Positions 7,835 to 17,089 of a DNA stretch of 57,841 nt are shown in pieces. The position numbers and the translations under genes were made by a program. The first letter of the stretch is position 1. Every line of letters begins with the position of its first letter. This DNA comes from Paraburkholderia sp. CNPSo 3272. Its GTDB lineage: Bacteria; Pseudomonadota; Gammaproteobacteria; Burkholderiales; Burkholderiaceae. The notes beneath the pieces are model-generated. The model was not told the DNA's origin and made no database searches. It worked only from the letters and a program-made list of their open reading frames with translations. The stretch lies in contig NZ_JAMBPQ010000046.1 in the NCBI RefSeq assembly GCF_024206495.1, positions 1 through 57,841 of the forward strand. The letters run 5' to 3'.

Positions 7835-8595
7835 CCGCCGTCGGCCACCAGAGCGTGGCCCGAAACATAGCTCGAGTCGTCGGAGGCGAGGAACGCTACG
7901 ATCGTCGCCATCTCCTGCGCGGTGCCCCAGCGGCCAGCGGGCGTGCCGGCGGCGAACTGCTGTTGCACTTCGGCCGATGGCCAGATGCCGCGATGATGGA
8001 ACGGCGTCTCGATCAACCCCGGGCACAGTGCGTTTACACGTATGCCTTGGCGGAACCATTCGATCGAAGCCGATTTGGTCATGCCGACTACCGCATGTTT
8101 GCTGGCGATATACACCGACGCGTTCGCGAAACCGATTAGCCCGCCCATCGAGGCGTTGTTGATGATGCTGCCCGAGCCTTGCTCGAGCATGACCTGCGCT
8201 TCGTATTTCATCGAGTTCAGCACGCCGCGCACGTTCAGCTCGAAGACCATGTCGAATCTTTCGGAATCCTGCTCGACGAGCGGCGCGAATACGCCCTCGG
8301 TTCCCGCATTGTTGAAGGCGATGTCAAGGCGCCCGTATGTCTGCACCGCGTAGTCGACGAGACGCTTGATGTCGGCTTCTTTCGAAACGTCCGCCACGCA
8401 GGCCGACGCTCCACCGCCCTGCGCAGAAATTTGCTGCACGAGCTGGTGGAGTTCGTCCTTGCGGCGGGCCGCCACGACGACCTTTGCGCCGCGGCGGGCG
8501 AGTTCGACGGCCGAAGCGCGGCCGATGCCGGAGCTTGCGCCGGTCACGAGCGCAATCTTGCCTTCGAGCTGCCGTGGTGTGCTGATCGTGTTCAT
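7819..8595 (-). CDS. classical short-chain dehydrogenase/reductase
   Basis: A 258-residue classical SDR: cofactor motif TGASSGIG (residues 18-25), NNAG (95-98), catalytic Ser149 and YIASK with Tyr162 and Lys166. The arginine-rich turn after the second strand (AARRKDE) suggests NADP(H) preference. The substrate cannot be told. ATG 8595 has AAGGA just upstream, and the frame upstream of it is not gene-like. It is divergent from a LysR gene (start 8782) and the intergenic region holds an AATTCC-N7-GGAATT repeat, the usual LysR/target arrangement. Confidence 0.9.
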   Translation of the reverse strand: MNTISTPRQLEGKIALVTGASSGIGRASAVELARRGAKVVVAARRKDELHQLVQQISAQGGGASACVADVSKEADIKRLVDYAVQTYGRLDIAFNNAGTEGVFAPLVEQDSERFDMVFELNVRGVLNSMKYEAQVMLEQGSGSIINNASMGGLIGFANASVYIASKHAVVGMTKSASIEWFRQGIRVNALCPGLIETPFHHRGIWPSAEVQQQFAAGTPAGRWGTAQEMATIVAFLASDDSSYVSGHALVADGGYSVA

Positions 8596-8721
8596 GATTT
8601 CGTCCTTTGTTCCAGTGGATAGTCTGCAAAGTGGTCGATCTGGCGAGCTACGTTGCCTCACGCCTGGGACGAAGTATGGATAGTCGGCGCTCGAAGGTGA
8701 ATGGAATAGTCCCGCATTCAC

Positions 8722-8740
8722 AATTCCTGTTTTGGGAATT
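8722..8740. promoter_or_regulatory. inverted repeat between SDR and LysR, candidate LTTR box
   Basis: AATTCC-N7-GGAATT, exact 6-bp arms, 41 bp before the LysR start and 126 bp before the divergent SDR start. Size and symmetry fit a LysR-type recognition site. Confidence 0.55.
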
Positions 8741-8781
8741 TTCAACGACAATGACTCTTCATTCTCAGCGCGGGAACAATC

Positions 8782-9681
8782 ATGCTCAATCGCCTTGATC
8801 TCCTGAGGATCTTCCTGGCCGCCTCGTCGTGTACGAGCTTTCGCGAAGCCGCCGCGCGACTCGGCGTTTCGCCGCAAGTGGTCACGCGCGCGGTGCGTGA
8901 GTTGGAGGAGCAACTGCGGGAAACCCTCTTCCATCGCAATACGCGACGCGTGCAGATCACGACGTTCGGCCAGTCGTTCGTCGCGCATGCTCAGGCGGCG
9001 TTAGCGGGCGTCGACGGTCTGTTCGGGCAGGCCAGCAAGAGTGACGACGCAATGGGCGTCGTGCGCATTACCGCGCCGTCAGCCCTTGGCCGCTACTACG
9101 TCCAGCCGATTTTGATGGAATTGATGGCCCGTCATCCCGGTCTGATTGCCGACCTCAGAATCTCGGATGCCCCCTCTGCCGTGGTGGATGAGCAAATCGA
9201 CGTAGGCGTGCGTGCGGGCGCAATAGGCGACAACCGGTATGTCGCGCGCGCTATCGGGCCACTACCGGTATGGACCGTCGCGTCGCCTGCATTGATCGAG
9301 CGGGTGGGAGAGCCAAGGAACCTGAAGGACCTGGAAGCACTACCGGTTACGTGCTTGATCGACCCCGCAAGCGGCCGTCCGTGGCCATGGATATTTCGCG
9401 GAGAACGTCACTTTCAGCCCGCTGCGCCTGCATTCGTGACCAATGACACTTCAGTGGAAGTCAACGCGGCGTGTGCGGGAATTGGGTACAGCCAATGTAC
9501 CGAATATCTGATCCGGCCTTACGTGCAGCGCGGTCAACTCGTCCGGATTCTTCCCCGCCTCGACCCCGAGCCCTGGAAGCTATACGTTTATCGTCCCCAA
9601 CGCGGCCCGGTATCGAGGCGAGTTCGCGTCGTATTCGACGAGCTGGTTGCCAAACTTCCCGTTGCAACCTTGCGTGAGTAG
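8782..9681 (+). CDS. LysR-family transcriptional regulator
   Basis: A 299-residue LysR protein. The winged HTH lies in residues 1-60 (FREAAARLGVSPQVVTRAVRELEEQL), with the effector-binding domain from about residue 90 (VVRITAPSALGRYYVQPIL). It belongs to the large CrgA/DhcR-like branch common in Burkholderia. It is divergent from the SDR gene and probably controls it through the AATTCC-N7-GGAATT site. The effector is not predictable from sequence. Confidence 0.9.
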   Translation: MLNRLDLLRIFLAASSCTSFREAAARLGVSPQVVTRAVRELEEQLRETLFHRNTRRVQITTFGQSFVAHAQAALAGVDGLFGQASKSDDAMGVVRITAPSALGRYYVQPILMELMARHPGLIADLRISDAPSAVVDEQIDVGVRAGAIGDNRYVARAIGPLPVWTVASPALIERVGEPRNLKDLEALPVTCLIDPASGRPWPWIFRGERHFQPAAPAFVTNDTSVEVNAACAGIGYSQCTEYLIRPYVQRGQLVRILPRLDPEPWKLYVYRPQRGPVSRRVRVVFDELVAKLPVATLRE

Positions 9682-9749
9682 TTGGCGCGCGCTCTGAAGA
9701 ACGAACGTCAGTTCAACGCAAGAAGCGAAAATTGAATACTGAAACCGGG

Positions 9750-10414
9750 CTAGACCCGCGTCGCCAGGAGTTTGATCCCGGCGATCCCGAATACGACGGC
9801 CAGGCATCCTTCCAGCGTGCGACGGGTCCGCACGTACATCCTGCGAGCCGAATCCGTCGAAAACAGGACGGCATAACCGCCGAACACGAGGCACCCGATG
9901 GCCGCACAGCCAGCGATAACCGCACTATGGGCGGATGCCGTGCCGTTCGACGACAGGGCGACAATGGAAACCCACAAGAGGATCGCCTTTGGATTGGTGA
10001 GATGGAGCATCGCGCCGCGGAGGTAGACGCTCGTCAATGTCGATGCTCGTTCCGTGTAGGCAAGCAGCAGGTTGGTCGACAAGAAGGCGTTTCCAGTCAT
10101 GATTGAAAGGGGTTTCAAAACGTTGATGAGACCTGCGTGTGAACAGGCTGTAAACACGAACAAACCCTTGTCAGCGATATGCACGGCAACATCGCGTTCA
10201 TCCACGACCAAGCCTGGGCTTCCTGTAAGCAATGCTCCGTGGTCCAGTTCGAGCACCGGCACATTTCCCTTTGGATTGATGGTGAGAAGGTCGATCCCGC
10301 CTTGCGTGCGCTTCGACGCCATGTCCACCATTTCGAGTTCAATTGCGTACGCGCTTCGCGTGCGACGATATGCGATGCAAGCGAGCATGCTCCCGACGAG
10401 TAATAGAGCTTCAT
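9750..10414 (-). pseudogene. chimeric relic: GST N-terminus + metallo-beta-lactamase fragment + LysE C-terminus
   Basis: Three unrelated pieces lie head to tail. From ATG 10414 (GGGAG upstream) comes a glutathione S-transferase start, MKLYYSSGACSLASHIVAREA; one base is missing after it, and the GST reading resumes one frame over as ELEMVDMASKRTQGGIDLL...NPKGNVPVLELD to about 10221. The same frame then reads a metallo-beta-lactamase piece (VVDERDVAVH...FVFTACSHAGLINVLK, about 10113-10220). From about 10088 to 9750 it reads the C-terminal half of a LysE/RhtB exporter (HLTNPKAILLWVSIVA... and hydrophobic segments). The frame is open from 10388, but no piece is complete: GST lacks its helical domain, the MBL its HXHXDH site, LysE its N-terminal helices. 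It is a record of successive deletions, probably not functional. Confidence 0.8.
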
Positions 10415-10463
10415 GTTCGCTCCCGACAACGAGTTAAATCAGCTCAGCACGCCATAGCGCTTG

Positions 10464-10865
10464 CTACTCGGGGGAAGGCGGATTCAAAAGCTTGCTCAAT
10501 GGCTTTAACGGGCCTATTGGGAAGAGCGAGAACGTCATCAAATGCGCCTTCCCCAAGGGCAGTGCCTCGAGCATTTCATCCGCTTGATTGACGTCCGTTA
10601 CGTTCAGGATGAATGCCACCCCGGCCCGGTCTTGCAGTGAATACCACTGGTCGATCTTGCCCTCGAGGTAAAGCTGCGCCGTCTCGCGCACTTCGGTCGA
10701 AAGCGTGTGTTGCACAAGTTGCATGTCCGTGCCCGGCGGAAAAGTGCCAATCGCCAGAATTTTCGTGGTTGGCGTGGCAGGCATAGGCGTGGTTTGCGAC
10801 ATGGAAACTCCAGCAGAAGCGACCAGCACAGAGGCGATGGTCGTATTAAGAAGAAGGCGTTTCAT
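10464..10865 (-). CDS. secreted ABM/muconolactone-isomerase-like small protein
   Basis: A 133-residue protein with a signal peptide (MKRLLLNTTIASVLVASAGVSMS, cleavage near residue 23-25). The mature part (KIDQWYSLQDRAGVAFILNV...ADEMLEALPLGKAHLMTFSLFPIGPL) resembles the dimeric alpha-beta barrel fold of muconolactone isomerase and YciI-like proteins. Export of such a domain is unusual and the role is unknown. It lies divergent from a LysR gene 108 bp away, which may regulate it. ATG 10865 has only a weak ribosome binding site. Confidence 0.65.
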   Translation of the reverse strand: MKRLLLNTTIASVLVASAGVSMSQTTPMPATPTTKILAIGTFPPGTDMQLVQHTLSTEVRETAQLYLEGKIDQWYSLQDRAGVAFILNVTDVNQADEMLEALPLGKAHLMTFSLFPIGPLKPLSKLLNPPSPE

Positions 10866-10973
10866 TCAGCGTCCAGTTACCGTGGTGTGAGCCGCTGATG
10901 CTCCAGCCCAATGGCTGGTGCCAAGGTATCATCGCTATTCGCAAGCGGCTATTCATCGCATTGTTGACGGGCC

Positions 10974-11942
10974 ATGAAGCAGAACTTCACAGTCAGGCAG
11001 GGCGCGCTGGACGGCGTGGAGGTGTTCCTGCGCGTGGCCCACCATCGCAGTTTTCGCAAGGCGGCCGCGGAGCTCGGTGTGACGCCCTCGGCGATCAGCC
11101 AGACGGTGCGTGTCCTAGAAGCGCGAATTGGCGCAGCGCTCTTCATCCGCAACTCGCGCAGTGTCGGTTTGACCGAAGCGGGCGAACAGTTTTTCGCGCG
11201 CGCCAAGCCTGCCTTCGATGAACTGGTCGCCGCCAGTGAGGTGGCGCGTGGGCTCGGCCAGCGACCGGCTGGATTGCTGCGTCTCTCGGCGCCGCGCGCG
11301 GTCATCCCCACTCTGCTTGAGCTGGTCACATCGTTCTGCAAGGCTTTTCCCGAGGTCGAGGTGGAGCTTGCTGCAAGCAAGGAGGTGACCGACCTTGCTG
11401 CCGAAGGCTTCGACGCCGCTATCCGCCAGGGGCATCTCGTTGCTCCCGATATGGTCGCGGTGCCGATGACTCCGCCATTCCGTCTCATCGTCGTCGGCAG
11501 CCCTGCCTACTTCGCCGGGTCAAGCCCGCCCACGCACCCGAACGACCTGCGCCACCATGCCTGCTTGCGATGGCGGCGGTCCAACGGCGCGCTCGCCCTT
11601 TGGTCGTTCAACGACGACGAGCAGCCGATCGAGATCGCCGTATCCGGCCCCCTCATCGCCAGTGACTTTCCCACCGTGCTGGGCGCTGCGTTAGAAGGCC
11701 TGGGGCTCGCCCAGGTACCCGAGCCGCTGGCCGCTGTCGGGTTGAGATCGGGTGAACTGATCGAAGTGCTGGAGGCCTACGCGCCGGTGAGGCCCGGGGT
11801 GTTCCTGTGCTATCCGGACCGCCGTCAGGTCATGCCGAAACTGCGCGCATTCATCGATCATATGAAGAACCGCACGGCGTCCGATCGAAAAGCCCGCGTA
11901 ACAGCCGACGCGAAACGCGCGGGGTCCCGAAAAGAAGGCTGA
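10974..11942 (+). CDS. LysR-family transcriptional regulator
   Basis: A 322-residue LysR protein with the HTH in residues 10-70 (FRKAAAELGVTPSAISQTVRVLEARIGAALF) and an effector domain from about residue 95 (GLLRLSAPRAVIPTLLELV). The tail after residue 300 is basic and low complexity (RTASDRKARVTADAKRAG) and longer than usual for the family. It is divergent from the secreted ABM-like gene and upstream of an alcohol dehydrogenase on the same strand, so either could be its target. Confidence 0.88.
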   Translation: MKQNFTVRQGALDGVEVFLRVAHHRSFRKAAAELGVTPSAISQTVRVLEARIGAALFIRNSRSVGLTEAGEQFFARAKPAFDELVAASEVARGLGQRPAGLLRLSAPRAVIPTLLELVTSFCKAFPEVEVELAASKEVTDLAAEGFDAAIRQGHLVAPDMVAVPMTPPFRLIVVGSPAYFAGSSPPTHPNDLRHHACLRWRRSNGALALWSFNDDEQPIEIAVSGPLIASDFPTVLGAALEGLGLAQVPEPLAAVGLRSGELIEVLEAYAPVRPGVFLCYPDRRQVMPKLRAFIDHMKNRTASDRKARVTADAKRAGSRKEG

Positions 11943-12092
11943 TGCCGCAAAGCATTCACAAACGCCGGACGCTAACAAACATCTCCCACGCCGCGCGGCG
12001 CGAAGCGCCCGCACCATCGTCCTACAATGGCGCAGTAGCCACACTTCGCCACGACATCACCGGCGCAAACCTCACTTTCCCAGGAGCAGACG

Positions 12093-13112
12093 ATGCCAAA
12101 GATGCACGTAGTGCAGGTAGCAAAACCGGGCGCCCCTCTCGAACAGGTCGAACGCGATATTCCCGAGCCGCCCGAGGGACACGTCCTCGTCAAGGTACAG
12201 GCTTGCGGGATCTGCCATAGCGATTCGCTCACGAAAGAAGGCCAGTGGCCCGGCCTGCAGTTTCCTCGCGTGCCCGGCCACGAGATCGCAGGCGTGATCG
12301 AAAAGCTCGGCGCGCGCGTCGACGAATGGAAGGTTGGTCAGCGCATCGGCGTGGGCTGGCACGGCGGACACTGCGGCCATTGCGAACACTGCCGTCACGG
12401 CGACTTCGTGCTCTGCAAGAACGGGCAGATTCCCGGCATCAGTTACGACGGCGGCTATGCCGACTACATGGTGGCGCCGCAGGAAGCCCTGGCACGCATG
12501 CCCGACGACCTCTCCGACGTCGACGCCGCGCCGCTCCTGTGCGCGGGCATCACCACCTTCAACGCGCTGCGCAACAGCGGCGCACGCGCGGGCGATGTCG
12601 TGGCGATTCTCGGCATTGGCGGTCTCGGCCATCTCGGCGTGCAGTACGCTCGCAAAATGGGCTTCGTCACCGTCGCCATCGCGCGCGGGCAGGACAAGGC
12701 GCCGCTCGCCAAACAGCTCGGCGCGCATCACTACATCGACAGTTCCTCGCAAGACGTCGCGCAAGCGCTGCTCGCGCTGGGCGGCGCGCGCGTGATCCTC
12801 GCCACGGCCACGAGCGGCAAAGCCATGAGCGCCGCGCTGGGCGGGCTCGGCCTGAACGGCAAACTGATCATGATCGGCGTGTCGGAGGAGCCCGTGGAAG
12901 TGCCGATTACGCAGTTCATCATGGGCCGCCACTCGGTGCAGGGCTGGCCCTCGGGCACCGCCGCCGATTCTCAGGATACCCTGGCATTCAGCGCGCTCTC
13001 GGGGGTGAAGCCGATGATCGAGGCGTATCCGCTGTCGCGCGCGGCAGAAGCCTATGAGCGGATGATGAGCGGCAAGGCGCGTTTTCGCGTGGTGCTCAGA
13101 CCCGGTGCCTGA
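12093..13112 (+). CDS. zinc-dependent alcohol dehydrogenase (AdhP-like)
   Basis: A 339-residue medium-chain dehydrogenase. Catalytic zinc ligands are in CGICHSD (Cys at about residue 38) and GHE (His in VPGHEIAGV); the structural zinc site is the four-cysteine block HCGHCEHCRHGDFVLC near residues 92-107. The NAD-binding motif is GIGGLGHLG near residue 173. It should oxidise primary alcohols or reduce aldehydes in the cytoplasm. The start is fixed by AGGAG eight bases ahead of ATG. Upstream is a LysR gene on the same strand and downstream a convergent SulP gene. Confidence 0.92.
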   Translation: MPKMHVVQVAKPGAPLEQVERDIPEPPEGHVLVKVQACGICHSDSLTKEGQWPGLQFPRVPGHEIAGVIEKLGARVDEWKVGQRIGVGWHGGHCGHCEHCRHGDFVLCKNGQIPGISYDGGYADYMVAPQEALARMPDDLSDVDAAPLLCAGITTFNALRNSGARAGDVVAILGIGGLGHLGVQYARKMGFVTVAIARGQDKAPLAKQLGAHHYIDSSSQDVAQALLALGGARVILATATSGKAMSAALGGLGLNGKLIMIGVSEEPVEVPITQFIMGRHSVQGWPSGTAADSQDTLAFSALSGVKPMIEAYPLSRAAEAYERMMSGKARFRVVLRPGA

Positions 13113-13129
13113 CGGGCAGCGAGGCGAAA

Positions 13130-13157
13130 TGCGGTGCGATGCAAGGCCGGCACCGCA
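13130..13157. terminator. inverted repeat between convergent genes
   Basis: TGCGGTGC-N12-GCACCGCA, exact 8-bp arms, between the ends of the alcohol dehydrogenase (13112) and SulP (13169) genes. No T-tract follows on either strand, so it may only be a weak or factor-dependent terminator. Confidence 0.35.
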
Positions 13158-13168
13158 TCGGCTTTGCA

Positions 13169-14937
13169 CTACCGTCCCGCTTGAGGCCCGGCTTCGTCCT
13201 TCGCGAGGCCGGTCTCGTCGACATAGCGATCGACAGCACTGCTTACGGTCGGATCGAAGCGGTCCGGGCCGATGTCTTCGAGCAGATCGAAGCGCTTGAG
13301 CTTGTCGCGCACGGGGTCCTTCATCTCGGCGAAATGCAGCGCGATGCTGCGCTCGCGCAACGCATGAGTCAGTTCGCGCAGCATGTCGGCGGACGTGACG
13401 TCCACACTCGTCACAGGCTCCGCCGCCACTACGACCCGGCGCACCGGCGTGGGCGACGCTTCCACTGCTTCCATCAGGCGCTGCTGGACTCGGCATTCGC
13501 GAAAAACAGCGGCGCGTCCCAGCGAAACAGCACGAGCCCCGGCGTGCGCACGGCGTCGGGATAGCGCTCGATGTCGTGATAGCCGCGCACCCCCTCCACG
13601 CGGCCGAGCACCGCGAAATGAGGCCGCCAGCCGTCCCAAAGGAATTCGATCACGGCGAACAGGACGGCGAGGCCAATGCCGGGAATCGCCCCGAAAACCG
13701 CGACTGCCACGAAGCGACCGATCGACAGCCAGAACTCCCACTGCTGAATCCGGTAGATGCGTTTGAGATCTGCGATTTCGAACAGGCCGAGTGCGGCGGC
13801 GATCACCACGGCGGCGAGCGCGCTATTGGGCAGATAGCGCAACAGATTGGGCGCGACCATGAGCAGCGCCGCCACGGCGAGCGCGCCGACTACGCCGGTT
13901 AGCTGCGTGCGGGCACCCGCGGCTTCGGCAACGGGCGTGCGCGAGGCGCTGCTGCTGATCGGGAAGCCCTGGAACAAGCCGGCGGCGAAGTTCGCCACGC
14001 CGAGGCCCACCATCTCCTGGTTCGGGTCGACGCGCGCATGAAAGCGCGCTGCATAGGTACGCGAGAGCACGCTCGTATCGGCGAAAGCGATCAACGCGAC
14101 GGCCGCGCCGCCCAGTACGATCTTGACGAGGTCCGCGTTGGCGACCCACGGCAGCGAGAGTCCAGGCAAGCCCTGCGGAATCGTCCCGAGCACTTTCACG
14201 CCCATGGTGTCGAGATGAAAGAGACTGACCGAGAGCGTGGCCACGATCACGGCGATCAGGATGCCGGGCACTTTGTCAAAGCGCTTGAGCACGAGGATCA
14301 GCACGAGGCTTCCCGCGCCCACGGCGAAGCTGTACCAGTTCGCCTCGCCGCGCGCGACGCCCTTAACGAGGCTGAGCAGGTCTCTCATCGGGCCCTGCTC
14401 GTCGATGGAGACGGCGAAGAGCTTCGGCAACTGGCTAATGAGCACGGCGAGCGCGATGCCGTTCATGTAGCCGTATCGAATGGGCTTGGACAGCAGCTCC
14501 GTGATGAAGCCGAGGCGCAACAGCCCCATGACGACGCAGACGAGCCCCGAAACGATCGCCATCATGCTCGCCACGCCGATGGCGCGTGCGGGGTCGCCGC
14601 CCGCGACCTGCACCACCACGGCGAGGATGGGCGCGGCAAGCGCGGAGTCGGGGCCGAGCACGAGAATGCGGCTGGGCCCGAAAATGGCGTAGGCCAGCAG
14701 CGGAATGATCGTGGCATAGAGACCGTACACACCCGGCACACCGGACGCCGCCGCGTAGGCAATGCCGACCGGCACGAGCATGGTGGTCAGCACGAGTCCC
14801 GCAGCGAGATCGTTGAGCAACCAGGCGCGTTGATAAGTCTTCAACAACGTCACGCCGGGCAGCCAGCGCAGCCAGGGCTGGCTTGCGCTTCCACTGGCGG
14901 CCCGTGCGTGAGGGGAGACAGGTCCTTCCATATCCAT
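13169..14937 (-). pseudogene. SulP-family anion transporter with a -1 frameshift at the STAS domain
   Basis: The membrane domain of a SulP transporter is intact from ATG 14937: GLVLTTMLVPVGIAYAAASG, GPDSALAAPI and about ten more hydrophobic segments. At APLFFANAE, the first strand of the cytoplasmic STAS domain, the frame runs into SSSA and stop (13474). The remaining STAS domain continues in the next frame to 13169 (RLMEAVEASPTPVRRVVVAAEPVTSVDVT...). Restoring one G so the codons read GAG GTC CAG near 13489 gives an uninterrupted family-like sequence. Either a recent frameshift truncates the protein before STAS, or the base is a sequencing error. SulP proteins carry sulfate, bicarbonate or other anions; the substrate is not determinable here. 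Confidence 0.82.
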
Positions 14938-15117
14938 TGGCCGGTTAATTGTCGTGAGAATGCTGGCGCTGGGAATCGTGGAGCCGACGGCGTGCGCTAA
15001 AAAGAATAGGTGAAATATGCGTGTCACAAAAGCCGCGCGGCGGTCTCGACACTTCGGGATCCTGGACACGGATTCAGTCCGTCCTTCCGCACTTTTTCGG
15101 GCATCGCCCGCCGGCGC

Positions 15118-15163
15118 TGCGCCAACCGGGTGCGCCGCATCGACTCCCGCACTGCTGCGGTGC
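15118..15163. promoter_or_regulatory. two NtrC-like enhancer sites upstream of nasT
   Basis: Site 1 (15118-15134) contains GCGCC-AACCG-GGTGC, site 2 (15149-15163) is GCACT-GCTGC-GGTGC. Each differs by one base from the NtrC consensus GCACC-N5-GGTGC. Their centres are 30 bp apart, close to three helical turns, and lie about 90-120 bp upstream of the sigma54 promoter, a usual enhancer distance. Confidence 0.55.
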
Positions 15164-15241
15164 ACAACGCGTTACGCGCCGCATTTCCGCAAGGCGCGCC
15201 CGAAACCCCATCCGGCACGGCTTTGCGGCCAACCGACAAAC

Positions 15242-15257
15242 TGGCACGCACTTTGCT
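15242..15257 (+). promoter_or_regulatory. sigma54 promoter of nasT-nasS
   Basis: TGGCACG (15242-15248), four bases, TTGCT (15253-15257), preceded by C: an essentially perfect match to YTGGCACG-N4-TTGCW, with the invariant GG and GC elements. The expected start of transcription is near 15268, leaving a leader of about 70 bases before nasT. Confidence 0.78.
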
Positions 15258-15339
15258 GAAACCTCATGCGCGCCCAGCGATGGCGCGCAATGCACCGTTC
15301 AACCGTCGGAGACGTCATGCCGACGACCACAGAATCCCC

Positions 15340-15924
15340 ATGCTGCGCGTACTGCTCGTAACCGACACCGACAAGCCTATCGGCGACCTGCGCGACGCGC
15401 TCGCCAAGCTCGGCTACGACATGCTCGCCGATCCCGCCACGCCGCAGGCCTTGCATCGCGTCGTCGAGTGCGAGCGGCCTGACGTCATCATCATCGATAC
15501 CGAGTCGCCCTCGCGCGACACGCTCGAACAGCTCGCGGTGATGAACGCCACCGCGCCGCGCCCGGTGTTGATGTTCAGCCACGACGCCAACCAGCAGCTG
15601 ATCCGCTCGGCCGTGAACGCGGGTGTGACCGCCTATCTTGTGGAAGGGCTCGCGAGCGAGCGTCTTGCGCCGATCCTCGAAGTCGCGCTCGCGCGCTTTG
15701 CACAGGAAGCGCAGTTGCGCGAGCGTCTCACGCAGGCCGAGAACGAGCTGGCCGAGCGCAAGCTGATCGACCGCGCGAAGCGCATCCTGATGGAGCAACA
15801 GAAGCTGACCGAGCCCGCCGCGTACGCGGCGCTGCGCAAGCGCGCGATGAACCAGAGCGTGAAGCTCGCCGAAGTCGCCCGCCAGATCGTCGCGCTCGCG
15901 CAAGCGCAGGAACGACCCGATTGA
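15340..15924 (+). CDS. nasT: NasT-type ANTAR-domain antitermination regulator
   Basis: A 194-residue protein with a receiver-like domain (residues 1-120, VLLVTDTD and PDVIIIDTESPS with a possible acceptor Asp) and a C-terminal ANTAR RNA-binding domain (ERKLIDRAKRILMEQQKLTEPAAYAALRKRAMNQ...). NasT binds a two-hairpin leader RNA of nitrate-assimilation operons and prevents termination; NasS holds it inactive until nitrate or nitrite is present. The length fits the family (about 190). ATG 15340 is the only suitable in-frame start at this length. nasS follows 19 bp downstream. A sigma54 promoter and two NtrC-like sites upstream tie expression to nitrogen status. No nitrate reductase genes lie in this window. 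Confidence 0.88.
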   Translation: MLRVLLVTDTDKPIGDLRDALAKLGYDMLADPATPQALHRVVECERPDVIIIDTESPSRDTLEQLAVMNATAPRPVLMFSHDANQQLIRSAVNAGVTAYLVEGLASERLAPILEVALARFAQEAQLRERLTQAENELAERKLIDRAKRILMEQQKLTEPAAYAALRKRAMNQSVKLAEVARQIVALAQAQERPD

Positions 15925-15943
15925 GCAGGAACGAAGCTCGCCC

Positions 15944-17065
15944 ATGAACGCCACCACGACCCTCGCCGCGCCCGAGAAAACCCATCTGAAGATCGGCTTC
16001 GTGCCGCTCGCCGACGCCGCGCCGCTCGTCGCCGCGAAGCTGCTGGAATTCGGCCATGCTCACGGCCTCACGCTCGAACTCTCGCGCCAACCTTCTTGGG
16101 CCGCGCTGCGCGACAAGCTCCTCTGCGGCGAACTCGACGCCGCGCATTCGCTCTACGGGCTCGTGTATGGCGTGCAGCTCGGCCTGGGCGGCCCGCAGAC
16201 CGACATGGCCGTGCTGATGGTGCTCAACCGCAACGGCCAGGCAATTACCCTCTCGAACCGTCTCGCGGATGCGCTCGCCGAACACGGCTCGCTGCCGCGC
16301 GCGCTCGCGACGCTGGCGCGCAAGCCCGTGTTCGCGCAGACCTTCCCCACCGGCACGCACGCGATGTGGCTGTACTACTGGCTCGCTTCGCAGAGCGTGC
16401 ATCCGCTGCGCGACATCGAGAGCGTGGTGATACCGCCGCCGCAGATGGTGGCCGCGCTCGCCGAAGATCGCCTCGACGGCCTGTGCGTGGGCGAGCCGTG
16501 GCCAGGGCTCGCGCAGCAGCGCGGCGTGGGGCGCACGATCATCGCGAGCGGGGCGATCTGGCCGGATCATCCCGAGAAGGTGCTCGCCTGCCGGCGCGAT
16601 TTCGTGGAGCGCCATCCGAACGCGGCGCGCGCGCTCGTACGGACGATGCTCGAAGCGTGCCGCTGGCTGGACGGCGAAGGCAATCGGCGCGAGATTGCGC
16701 AGTGGCTCGCGCGCCCGGAGATGCTGGGCGTCGACGCCGCGCTGATCGCGGCACGGCTCGAAGCGGACACGGCATCGCCCGCGCCGGGCATGAAGTTCTT
16801 CGAGCACGGCCGGGTGAACTATCCGCGCGAATCCGAAGGCGTGTGGTTTCTGACGCAGTTCGAACGATGGAGCATGCTCGCGCGCCGTAGCGACTATCGC
16901 GAGATCGCGCGCGGCTTGAACCAGACGGCGCTGTACGGACAAGCGGCGGCGGCGATGGGAATCGCGCTGCCGGCAGAGACGGCCACCGCGCCGTTCGTCG
17001 ATGGACGCGTTTGGGACGGGGAAGACGCGGTGGGGTATGTGGAGGGATTCGGTATCAAGGCCTGA
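15944..17065 (+). CDS. nasS: NasS-type nitrate/nitrite sensor (periplasmic-binding-protein fold, cytoplasmic)
   Basis: A 373-residue protein of the NrtA/CmpA/NasF binding-protein family (IGFVPLADAAPLVAAKLLEFG at residues 15-35, DKLLCGELDAAHSL, TFPTGTHAMWLYYWLAS, GLCVGEPW). It has no signal peptide, as expected for NasS, which acts in the cytoplasm by sequestering NasT. The two genes are cotranscribed here in the order nasT-nasS. A CmpA-like transporter component is the alternative, but the missing export signal and the adjacent ANTAR gene argue for NasS. Confidence 0.88.
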   Translation: MNATTTLAAPEKTHLKIGFVPLADAAPLVAAKLLEFGHAHGLTLELSRQPSWAALRDKLLCGELDAAHSLYGLVYGVQLGLGGPQTDMAVLMVLNRNGQAITLSNRLADALAEHGSLPRALATLARKPVFAQTFPTGTHAMWLYYWLASQSVHPLRDIESVVIPPPQMVAALAEDRLDGLCVGEPWPGLAQQRGVGRTIIASGAIWPDHPEKVLACRRDFVERHPNAARALVRTMLEACRWLDGEGNRREIAQWLARPEMLGVDAALIAARLEADTASPAPGMKFFEHGRVNYPRESEGVWFLTQFERWSMLARRSDYREIARGLNQTALYGQAAAAMGIALPAETATAPFVDGRVWDGEDAVGYVEGFGIKA

Positions 17066-17089
17066 GCGCGGCTGTCCGCGCCCAGCCGC

